From contig QGUP01000158.1 of NCBI GenBank assembly GCA_003242505.1, forward strand, positions 1 through 5,473: a stretch of 5,473 bases of DNA. The letters are read 5' to 3'. Within the stretch, counting starts at the first letter, position 1. Every line of letters begins with the position of its first letter. The translations under genes and the position numbers were made by a program. The notes beneath the pieces are model-generated. The model was not told where the DNA came from and did not search any database. It saw only the letters and a program-made list of their open reading frames with translations. Of the stretch, positions 1-4,506 are shown one piece after another. The stretch comes from Bacillota bacterium (GTDB taxonomy: Bacteria > Bacillota > Sulfobacillia > Symbiobacteriales > ZC4RG38).

Positions 1-28
1 TATATATATAGTAGGGATTTTTTTTTTT
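1..28. other. Low-complexity contig-end artefact (TA run plus poly-T)
   Basis: A (TA)5 run is followed by a short GT-rich stretch and then about eleven T residues directly abutting a sequencing adapter. On the opposite strand this reads adapter followed by poly-A, the usual look of an Illumina read that has run past the end of its library molecule. I see no biological content here. Confidence 0.85.
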
Positions 29-94
29 CAAGCAGAAGACTTCATTCGAGATCCTTCCTTGTCTCGTGTTCTCTGAGATGTGTATAAGCGACCG
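29..94. other. Illumina P7 + i7 index + Nextera (Tn5 mosaic end) adapter contamination
   Basis: Bases 29-52 match the 24-nt Illumina P7 sequence with three substitutions. Bases 53-60 sit where the 8-nt i7 index belongs. Bases 61-94 match the 34-nt Nextera read-2 adapter with five substitutions, including the 19-bp Tn5 mosaic end at 76-94. The differences are mostly G to T or A to C on this strand, as expected from poor late read cycles. The order P7, index, Nextera and the poly-T outside it fit a library molecule exactly. This block is synthetic and should be trimmed; genomic sequence starts at about 95. Any reading frame entering it is meaningless. Confidence 0.97.
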
Positions 95-236
95 CGTCTG
101 GGGTCAGCAGGTCCTGCTGGTAGATGACGATGACCGACTCATAAGGAAGGCCCAATTCCTTGAGAATATCCTGCACACGTTTTGGGCCCTTCATCTCGTA
201 GACCTTTTTCACGGGGATCGGAACCGTCACTTTCAT
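95..236 (-). CDS. MoaD/ThiS-family ubiquitin-like sulfur carrier, N-terminal fragment
   Basis: About 47 codons from ATG at 236 are genomic; the rest of the frame reads into adapter, so the C-terminus, including any terminal Gly-Gly used for adenylation and thiocarboxylation, is missing. The visible part starts MKVTVPIPVKKVYEM, continues KRVQDILKELGLPYESVIVIYQQDLLTPDA, and has the beta-grasp pattern: beta hairpin, helix with KxLGL, then a strand and the L(L)TPD turn. Members of this family are about 65-90 residues and carry sulfur for molybdopterin, thiamin or tRNA thiolation; which of these cannot be told here. The start is secure, with an SD at 241-253 and a promoter at 263-291. Codon choice is more AT-rich (AAA, ATT, TAT, CTT) than in the rest of the window. 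The gene is divergent from the pseudo-amidase genes and probably unrelated to them. Confidence 0.8.
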
Positions 237-240
237 TAAT

Positions 241-253
241 AGGATCACCCCCT
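241..253 (-). promoter_or_regulatory. Strong ribosome binding site for the MoaD/ThiS-like gene
   Basis: On the minus strand this reads AGGGGGTGATCCT, one change from the full anti-SD complement AGGAGGTGATC, and lies a few bases before the ATG at 236. It fixes that start and points to a Bacillota-type 16S tail. Confidence 0.8.
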
Positions 254-262
254 CGCATGCCC

Positions 263-291
263 ATGATAGCAGCGAGCATCGGCCCAGGCAA
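263..291 (-). promoter_or_regulatory. Sigma-A-type promoter for the MoaD/ThiS-like gene
   Basis: On the minus strand: -35 TTGCCT (286-291, 4/6), a 17-bp spacer and -10 TATCAT (263-268, 5/6). The predicted start of transcription is about 15 nt before the SD, leaving a short leader. Spacing and position are ideal; this is a match by eye, not an experimental promoter. Confidence 0.55.
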
Positions 292-335
292 GGAAGCGCC
301 GCCGGGGGCGGGGCGGTAAGATGAAGTGGGCGGTC

Positions 336-346
336 GGGGGAGGTGG
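336..346 (+). promoter_or_regulatory. Ribosome binding site that selects the GTG start at 351
   Basis: GGGGGAGGTGG contains a near-consensus GGAGGTG core ending about 7 nt before GTG 351. The in-frame ATG at 321 has only a weak GGGGCGG upstream, so 351 is the better start. Confidence 0.6.
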
Positions 347-350
347 CGTC

Positions 351-1799
351 GTGGACGTCTATGTGCGGGGGTGGAAGCTCCCCGGGGTTCCGCCGGCGGC
401 CCTGCCGGCCCTCTGGAATGCGGCGCAGCGCCTGGGGGTGCGGGTCTGCTGGCACCGGGAGGATGAGGCCCTCTACATCGATTCGCCCCTGGCGGGCCGG
501 CGGGTTGTTCTCCCGGAGCCCCCTGGGGCCCTGGCGAAGTTCCCCGGGTTGGCAGAACTGGCGGCATCCCTCCAGCGGCGGCTCGAGGGGGCTGGCGCCG
601 TGGTTCTCTCCCGGCCCGGGGGGATCGCCCCGCTGGTCCTGCAACTGGACCTCCGGCCGGGACCGGAGGGCGTTCCCGCCACCCTCCGGGTGGCGTATGT
701 GGCTTCACTGTGGCCCCGGGCCCGGCGGCTGGCCGAGGCCATCGCCCGGGCCGTGGGGCGGCTCACCGGGCGGCCGGCGGCTCCTGTGGCCCGGGGCTGG
801 ACCTGGCGACCCCGGGGGGAGATCCGGGTGTCCGGTGAGTGGGACCCCGAGGCGGTCACCCCCGGGGCGCTGGCGGAGGCGATCTTCCTGGGGCTCAGCC
901 GGGGATTGCTGCCGCCAAGGGTGCCGGACCTGGAGCCCTGCCCCGTTCTGCCTGGCCTGGAAGCAATCCTTAAAGGTCTGGACGGGCAGCGGCGGGGAAG
1001 CACGGTGCCTCCCGCCGGGCTCCGCCCGGGGCGGCCCCGGCGGCCGGAGCCTCCTCGCAGCGCAGAGGGCGCAGAGGGTGCAGGGGCAGAATCCGCGGCC
1101 CGGGAGCCCCTCTACACCTGGACCTGGTACCTGGGGGGCGGCGAGCGGGTCGTGAACCACACCACGTCCGGGGGGGCCGGGCCCGCTCGCCCCGGCGCCG
1201 GGGAGGAGGCGAGGTCCAGTGCCTGGGAGGAGGAGAGGTCCAGCGCCGGGGAGGAGAAGAGGTCCGGCGCAGGGCAGGAAAAGAAGCCGCCCCCGGGGCC
1301 GGGGGCGCCCCACCGGGCAGGCGCTCTGCCCTCCACTCCCGGGCTGGTGCCCGGCCCTCCGTCGATGGGGCTGCCCGACTCGCGGGTGATCGCCGGCCTT
1401 GCGCTGCTTCCCCGGACCGCGCCGTTGGCGCTCCCCGCTCCCCGGCCGGCTCCCGGGTCTGCATCCGGGCAGCAGGGGCCCTCGAACCGGGCCACGATCC
1501 CTCCTTCCCGGCGACCGGCTCCTGGATCCCGCTGGTCCGGGTCCGGGCACCCGGGGGCACGGGTTAACATAACATACTACCGCCACCCCCACGTTGCCAA
1601 GGGAGGATGGGCGAGTGAAGTTCCCCAGTCTGCGCCCGGCACGAAGGCGCGGTCGGAAGAAGCGGGGCAGGGGAGCCAGTCCCGAGCCCGGCCCTCCCCA
1701 GGTGCCCACCGGTCCCCCATCCCAGCCGGTGGGAACCGGAACACCGGATCCGGCTGGAGAGGCGCCGATCGCGCCAGTTCCGGCTCCGGCCGGCGGTGA
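351..1799 (+). CDS. Degenerate Amidase_3-like protein with Pro/Gly-rich repetitive tail
   Basis: Translated from GTG 351 (482 residues; ATG 321 would add ten). No signal peptide or clear membrane helix is visible. Residues ~1-190 look globular. The run LAGRRVVLPEPPGA (47-60), then LQRRLEGAGAVVLSR (74-88), VLQLDLRPGPEGV (96-108) and SLWPRARRLAEAIARAVGRLTG (119-140) follows the order of an Amidase_3 fold (cell-wall N-acetylmuramoyl-L-alanine amidase: LDPGHGG, LxxxGAxVxLTR, SIHxNA, SxxLAxxI). The ligand His of DPGHGG is Pro58, the loop with the ligand Glu seems deleted, and the His of SIHxN is Asp100. A Glu in ALAEAIFLG (Glu176) may match the late conserved Glu. The protein is therefore probably not a zinc amidase. 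From ~210 it is Pro/Gly/Arg-rich, with a four-unit repeat at 283-314. The frame runs 185 nt into the next gene, which is unusual; the real end may be near 1567 (see findings). GC3 supports this frame to about 1430. The Amidase_3 relationship is my manual alignment and is moderate evidence. Confidence 0.65.
   Translation: MDVYVRGWKLPGVPPAALPALWNAAQRLGVRVCWHREDEALYIDSPLAGRRVVLPEPPGALAKFPGLAELAASLQRRLEGAGAVVLSRPGGIAPLVLQLDLRPGPEGVPATLRVAYVASLWPRARRLAEAIARAVGRLTGRPAAPVARGWTWRPRGEIRVSGEWDPEAVTPGALAEAIFLGLSRGLLPPRVPDLEPCPVLPGLEAILKGLDGQRRGSTVPPAGLRPGRPRRPEPPRSAEGAEGAGAESAAREPLYTWTWYLGGGERVVNHTTSGGAGPARPGAGEEARSSAWEEERSSAGEEKRSGAGQEKKPPPGPGAPHRAGALPSTPGLVPGPPSMGLPDSRVIAGLALLPRTAPLALPAPRPAPGSASGQQGPSNRATIPPSRRPAPGSRWSGSGHPGARVNITYYRHPHVAKGGWASEVPQSAPGTKARSEEAGQGSQSRARPSPGAHRSPIPAGGNRNTGSGWRGADRASSGSGRR
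1197..1292 (+). repeat. Four tandem 24-bp (8-codon) repeats inside the Amidase_3-like gene
   Basis: Units at 1197-1220, 1221-1244, 1245-1268 and 1269-1292 encode AGEEARSS, AWEEERSS, AGEEKRSG and the decayed AGQEKKPP. The charged repeat sits between a globular N-terminal part and a Pro-rich tail and looks like an expandable linker. Divergence between units suggests it is not recent. Confidence 0.8.
1549..1576 (+). promoter_or_regulatory. AT-rich island with possible sporulation-type (sigma-K-like) promoter
   Basis: In very GC-rich surroundings, 1564-1580 is AT-rich. It contains CATAACATA (1568-1576), which fits the sigma-K -10 consensus CATAnnnTA, with AC at 1549-1550 exactly 17 bp upstream as the minimal -35. 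It lies about 40 bp before the GTG at 1615. The AC element is so short that the match is weak; the AT island itself is clear. Confidence 0.3.
1600..1606 (+). promoter_or_regulatory. Ribosome binding site that selects the GTG start at 1615
   Basis: AGGGAGG lies 8 nt before GTG 1615, ideal spacing. The alternative in-frame TTG at 1594 lies upstream of this SD and has none of its own. Confidence 0.65.
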
Positions 1800-2778
1800 C
1801 GGGCCGCCGCCTGCGCCGGGTTCCCCGGAGACCCCGCCGGGTCCGGAATCGCCCCTGCGTCCCCCGGCCCAGGGCAGGGTCCGGTGGGTTCCCGCCGCGC
1901 CGGAGAACGTTCGTCCCGGGGAGCGGCCCGCGGTCTCCCCGATCCGGTACGTGATCCTCCGGCTGACCCGAGGGTCCTACGACCAGGAGATCGCCCGGTA
2001 CCAGCAGCCGGAGACCGGGGAGAGCGCCCATTACGTGATCCGCTGGCAGGACGGCGAGATCACCCAGATGGTCCGGGAGCAGGACATCGCCATCTTCCCC
2101 GGCCAGGCCCACTGGGTGGAGCAGGGGATCGTGATTGCCCATGAGCTTCCGTCCGGGGTCGGCGTGTCGCCGGACACAGCCCTGTGGGCGGCCTCAGCCA
2201 CCCTCGTCCGGGAAATCTGCGATCGCTATGGCATCCCCCGGGACCGGCAGCACGTCCTGGCCGCCGGGGAGGTGCCGGGGTGCCCGGACCCGCCGCTGCC
2301 CCCGACCTGGGGCTGGGACCGGTACCTGGAGCGGCTGCAAAGGGCTTCGGGCATCATCGTGGATTCGACCATGGCGGACCGGTTCTTTGCCGGCGGGCAG
2401 TGGCGGGCGAGCAACTGGAACGCCCTCCGGTACGGCTCCAGTTACCACCTGGCCAGGCCGGCTCCGGTCCGGGATGCCGCCTGGTTCCGGGTGCCCATTC
2501 CCGCGCCGGGGAGGTACCGGGTCTACACCTGGTACCCTTCCGCCCGGGCCTACAACCCGGCGGTGCCGGTGGCCCTGTTCACCGCCGAGGGGGTGCAGGT
2601 GATCCATCTGGACCAGCGGACCGGTGGCGGCCGCTGGGTGCCCCTGGGCGTCTTCTCCTTCCCCCAGGGGGATTACTGGGCGGTCGCGGTCAGCCGGTGG
2701 ACCGATCACCCCGGGTTCGTGGTCGCGGACGCCTTCCGGTTTGTGTGGGAGGCGGGCGGAGAGAAAGAACCGGGCTGA
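1615..2778 (+). CDS. Amidase_2-fold pseudo-enzyme with C-terminal golvesin/Xly-type domain
   Basis: 387 residues from GTG 1615. The N-terminus is strongly basic (RPARRRGRKKRGRG, 7-20) with no signal peptide, then a Pro/Gly-rich linker to ~105. Residues ~110-240 follow the Amidase_2/PGRP family (zinc N-acetylmuramoyl-L-alanine amidase) closely: VILRLTRGSY (113-122), SAHYVIRWQDGEITQMVREQDIA (137-159), RYGIPRDRQHVL (204-215), EVPG (219-222) and WGWDRYL (232-238). The metal site is gone: the ligand His of IHHT is Arg116 (its neighbour Leu117), WHAG is Ile-Phe-Pro-Gly (160-163), the Glu of IGIEHE is Ala175, the His of GHxEVPG is Ala217, and the Asp of TDPGP aligns with Pro227. Residues ~246-377 are a golvesin/Xly-like beta domain (GIIVDST, WRASNW, FRVPIPAPGRYRVYTWYPSA, GGGRWVPLG, VVADAFRFVW), often a substrate- or surface-binding partner. 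Inference: a non-catalytic binding or scaffold protein, possibly for peptidoglycan. The open frame and biased codon use argue against a decaying pseudogene. It lies downstream of another degenerate amidase-like gene and may be co-transcribed with it. Confidence 0.85.
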   Translation: MKFPSLRPARRRGRKKRGRGASPEPGPPQVPTGPPSQPVGTGTPDPAGEAPIAPVPAPAGGDGPPPAPGSPETPPGPESPLRPPAQGRVRWVPAAPENVRPGERPAVSPIRYVILRLTRGSYDQEIARYQQPETGESAHYVIRWQDGEITQMVREQDIAIFPGQAHWVEQGIVIAHELPSGVGVSPDTALWAASATLVREICDRYGIPRDRQHVLAAGEVPGCPDPPLPPTWGWDRYLERLQRASGIIVDSTMADRFFAGGQWRASNWNALRYGSSYHLARPAPVRDAAWFRVPIPAPGRYRVYTWYPSARAYNPAVPVALFTAEGVQVIHLDQRTGGGRWVPLGVFSFPQGDYWAVAVSRWTDHPGFVVADAFRFVWEAGGEKEPG

Positions 2779-2823
2779 GGAAGACGACCAGGGCTGCGCC
2801 TGCTCCGGCGGTCCGGCTCGGCC

Positions 2824-2876
2824 GGGCCGGCGGCAGACGCAGCCCTTTGCGACGGGCCCGGCTGGGCCGGCGGCAG
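2824..2876. repeat. Imperfect direct repeat in the convergent intergenic region
   Basis: GGGCCGGCGGCAG occurs at 2824-2836 and again 40 bp later at 2864-2876, both preceded by CGGCT (with a 5-bp insertion in the first copy) and followed within about 15 bp by a TAGCCC/CAGCCC match. The 249 bp from 2779 to 3027 hold no convincing gene, only this repeat and two hairpins. The sequence is so GC-rich that short repeats are not surprising. Confidence 0.4.
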
Positions 2877-2920
2877 GCGGCAGATGTAGCCCCTGGCCAT
2901 CGGCGCGGCCGACCGCGGAT

Positions 2921-2944
2921 GGAGGGGGGCGGCTGCCCCCCTCC
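2921..2944. terminator. Perfect 10-bp hairpin between convergent genes (possible bidirectional terminator)
   Basis: GGAGGGGGGC pairs perfectly with GCCCCCCTCC around a GGCT loop. It lies between the stops of the Amidase_2-fold gene (2778) and the DUF3794 gene (3028), where a shared terminator is expected. There is no T-tract on either side, so it is not a classical intrinsic terminator. Confidence 0.45.
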
Positions 2945-2998
2945 CGGCGCGGTCCGGCCCGGCGCCCCGATGGAGGTCCCGGTGGCTGCAGCTTGCTG

Positions 2999-3024
2999 CC
3001 CTGGGGTGCCCCGACGGCCCAGGG
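2999..3024 (-). terminator. Hairpin just after the DUF3794 stop codon
   Basis: A 7-bp stem (2999-3005 CCCTGGG with 3018-3024 CCCAGGG) and 12-nt loop begins 3 nt beyond the TAG of the minus-strand gene. Position suits a terminator or mRNA 3' end stabiliser; no T-tract follows. Confidence 0.35.
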
Positions 3025-3027
3025 GGT

Positions 3028-3720
3028 CTACCGGCTCACGAAGGTGCTGCTGGGCAGGAACTGGAGGCACGGGCTCGGCGGGGGGCAAGTGGGCTGGGGC
3101 GTGAACTCCGGGCAAATATTGGTGACCGGCTGCACGGTGATCTGCTGGTTCCGGATGGTCTTCACCCGCAGGAGGATGCAGACCTTCTCCTCGAGCTGGT
3201 CCGCGACCCCGTCGCCGTTGGTGTCGATCAGGAGGTCCCGCTCGGCATCGACGCAGGCCAGTTCCACCTCGCATCGGTCGCCCGGGCACGCCCCCGGAAC
3301 GGTGATGCAGGCGCCGAAGGGGCAGTCGATCACCAGGTCGAGGGTAGCGACCAGCTGCAGGGCGCAGTCGTTGGGCGTGAGCAGCACATCGGCGACGTCG
3401 ATGGGCGTCTCCGCGCCGACCTTGAGCAGGAGGTCCTTGTGCAGAACGCCGTTCAGGAGGACCTTGTTGGTGAAGACCTCGCACTCGGTGATGGTGACCC
3501 GCTTGACCAGGGTCACCGCCTCGATGACGTTGGTGGTTCCCGCGGGCAGCAGGCCGGCGGTGATGGCGGCGAGGACGAGTTCCGGCAGGTCGATGACGAT
3601 CCGCTCCAGTACCTCGGTCTCGCCCAGACCGGACACGGTGGGGGCAAGGATGCAGACGGGCTCTTCCTGGCCTCCGGCTATCGCAGGAGGCGGATTCTGA
3701 AGGTCCTTAATCTCGCTCAC
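3028..3720 (-). CDS. Cysteine-rich DUF3794 (SPOCS/SipL-type) protein with embedded calcium-loop motif
   Basis: 230 residues from GTG 3720. Residues ~72-190 carry the DUF3794 pattern: VKRVTITECEVFTNKVLLNG then VLHKDLLLKV, a hydrophobic strand series (LQLVATLDLVIDCPFGACITVPGACPGDRC, 121-150) and a closing VCILLRVKTI. The family is found mainly in endospore-formers, in the SipL/SafA-type spore envelope proteins and in coat-like proteins, usually as protein-interaction domains. Twelve cysteines are present (23, 80, 119, 133, 138, 145, 150, 156, 181, 203, 212, 218), several close together, suggesting disulfide cross-linking or metal binding. Residues 166-174 read DTNGDGVAD, a DxNxDGxxD calcium-loop signature. 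There is no signal peptide or LysM domain, so it is not SipL itself. The tail from ~203 is Pro/Cys-rich. An ATG at 3771 in frame overlaps the predicted -10, and GAAGGGGGTC (3731-3740) is a moderately spaced SD for 3720. Role in spore coat or exosporium is inference. Confidence 0.8.
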   Translation of the reverse strand: MSEIKDLQNPPPAIAGGQEEPVCILAPTVSGLGETEVLERIVIDLPELVLAAITAGLLPAGTTNVIEAVTLVKRVTITECEVFTNKVLLNGVLHKDLLLKVGAETPIDVADVLLTPNDCALQLVATLDLVIDCPFGACITVPGACPGDRCEVELACVDAERDLLIDTNGDGVADQLEEKVCILLRVKTIRNQQITVQPVTNICPEFTPQPTCPPPSPCLQFLPSSTFVSR

Positions 3721-3769
3721 CCTGATCCGAGACCCCCTTCTGGAGGTGGGTGGTGTCCACCCTGGTAAC

Positions 3770-3798
3770 ATAATACGTTTACGTCCACTGTGTGCCAC
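3770..3798 (-). promoter_or_regulatory. Possible promoter of the DUF3794 gene
   Basis: On the minus strand: GTGGCA (3793-3798, 4/6 to TTGACA), 17-bp spacer, TATTAT (3770-3775, 5/6 to TATAAT), about 50 nt before GTG 3720. It lies in a short AT-rich island (3766-3780) that may also serve the divergent plus-strand gene; on the plus strand CATAAT (3769-3774) is a -10-like hexamer but I find no good -35. Confidence 0.4.
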
Positions 3799-3851
3799 GC
3801 CTCCGGCGCGGAAATATGCTGTACTACCATGTCGGCGACAGGGTGGTGGCG

Positions 3852-4466
3852 ATGCAGCGAGGGATCCTGGAGACGGCTGTGGCCGGGTTCCTGCTGGGGT
3901 TGGCGGTGGGCTTCCTGACCTCCGGGTCTACCTCGCCCGGGTGGTGGGCCCTGGCCCTCTTGGCCGGCGGCTGGCTGGCGTGGCATCTGGCCAGGGGTTG
4001 GGGCTGGAGGGAGGCCGCTCGGGAGGCGGTGGTGCTGCCCCTCCGGGGCGGCGGCGGTCCCCAGTGGGGCGGGGGCCGGCGGCAGCCGCCACCGGGGGCG
4101 GAGGAGCGCGCTCCCGCCTCCAGGGGCCAGCCTCCGGCGGCCGGTGAGCAGCCCCCGGCGGCCGGTGAGCAGCCCCCGGCGGCCGGTGAGCAGCCTCCAG
4201 CAGCCGGTCAGCCGCCGGCGGCGGCGGGCCAGCCTGCGCCGGCGACGGCGGAGCCGGTCGACGCGGGCGAGCCCGGGGCCCCCCAGGGGGGGAGGCCGGC
4301 GCACCGACCGCCGGGGAAGGGGCTCAACGTCCGGGCTGTCACCTATCAAGACGGGTTCCCGCCGAAGCCCCACAAGGTCCGGGTCCGGCTTTCCGGTCGG
4401 GGTTTCCCGGGGACCGGTCGAGGCTTACCGGGAACCGGCCGGGGCATGCCCGGAGCCGGGCGGTGA
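3852..4466 (+). CDS. Two-helix membrane protein with Pro-rich and GRG repeats
   Basis: 204 residues from ATG 3852, chosen for the SD-like AGGGTGGTGG just upstream; ATG 3816 (12 residues longer, weaker SD) and GTG 3792 are alternatives. I do not recognise a named family. Two hydrophobic segments form a helical hairpin: residues ~5-24 (ILETAVAGFLLGLAVGFLTS) and ~31-46 (WALALLAGGWLAWHLA). An Arg/Gly/Trp-rich stretch follows, then QPPAAGE repeats (93-~126), a short more complex segment (GLNVRAVTYQDGFPPKPHKVRVRL, ~157-180) and the tail (GRG[FLM]PG[TA])3 at 182-202, so the bulk is disordered. A membrane-anchored protein with a flexible basic tail is the best description; side of the membrane is unknown. 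It is in the same frame as the next gene with a gap of under 50 nt, so the two probably form an operon. Strong codon bias (GC-rich third positions) supports it as coding. Confidence 0.65.
   Translation: MQRGILETAVAGFLLGLAVGFLTSGSTSPGWWALALLAGGWLAWHLARGWGWREAAREAVVLPLRGGGGPQWGGGRRQPPPGAEERAPASRGQPPAAGEQPPAAGEQPPAAGEQPPAAGQPPAAAGQPAPATAEPVDAGEPGAPQGGRPAHRPPGKGLNVRAVTYQDGFPPKPHKVRVRLSGRGFPGTGRGLPGTGRGMPGAGR
4128..4229 (+). repeat. 21-bp (7-codon) tandem repeats encoding QPPAAGE
   Basis: Three full units (4128-4148, 4149-4169, 4170-4190) encode QPPAAGE, followed by shortened and drifted units (QPPAAG, QPPAAAG, QPAPA). Units two and three are nearly identical at DNA level, which suggests recent slippage expansion or homogenisation. 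Unit count may vary between strains. Confidence 0.85.
4395..4457 (+). repeat. Second 21-bp tandem repeat encoding GRG(F/L/M)PG(T/A)
   Basis: Units 4395-4415, 4416-4436 and 4437-4457 encode GRGFPGT, GRGLPGT and GRGMPGA, ending directly in GGG CGG TGA. The pattern Gly-Arg-Gly-hydrophobic-Pro-Gly is conserved while the DNA differs, a sign of selection on the protein. Confidence 0.85.
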
Positions 4467-4498
4467 GATGGCTGGCCCGAGCCCTGTTCGGGTGCGAC

Positions 4499-4506
4499 GG
4501 AGGTGG
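4499..4506 (+). promoter_or_regulatory. Shine-Dalgarno GGAGGTGG at the glycosyltransferase start
   Basis: GGAGGTGG ends 5 nt before a CTG at 4512 in frame with the glycosyltransferase, and overlaps the GTG at 4503. It is the only good SD near this gene and points to 4512 rather than the standard start codons at 4503, 4521 (TTG) or 4533 (ATG). Confidence 0.5.

Noticed and set aside
76..94. 19-bp Tn5 mosaic-end-like sequence as a transposon end
   Set aside because: It sits inside a complete Nextera/P7 adapter and is of synthetic origin; no transposase or second end is present.
705..1709. Long open frames on the minus strand opposite the two pseudo-amidase genes (also 473-1003, 970-1560, 1564-2142, 2194-2709)
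   Set aside because: Pro/Arg/Gly-rich translations without domains, no SD, and explained by few stop codons in very GC-rich DNA antisense to better-supported genes.
2184..3104. Plus-strand frames overlapping the Amidase_2-fold gene and the intergenic region (also 2135-2602 and 2624-3700)
   Set aside because: Low-complexity translations in the wrong frame to a gene with clear family motifs; the last also runs antisense through the DUF3794 gene.
3717..4373. Minus-strand frame with repeated LLTGRRG, opposite the repeat membrane protein
   Set aside because: The repeat is simply the antisense of the QPPAAGE DNA repeat; the plus frame has membrane helices and an SD.
4128..4457. Tandem 21-bp repeats as a CRISPR or regulatory array
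   Set aside because: Units are contiguous without spacers, in frame, and conserved at protein level.
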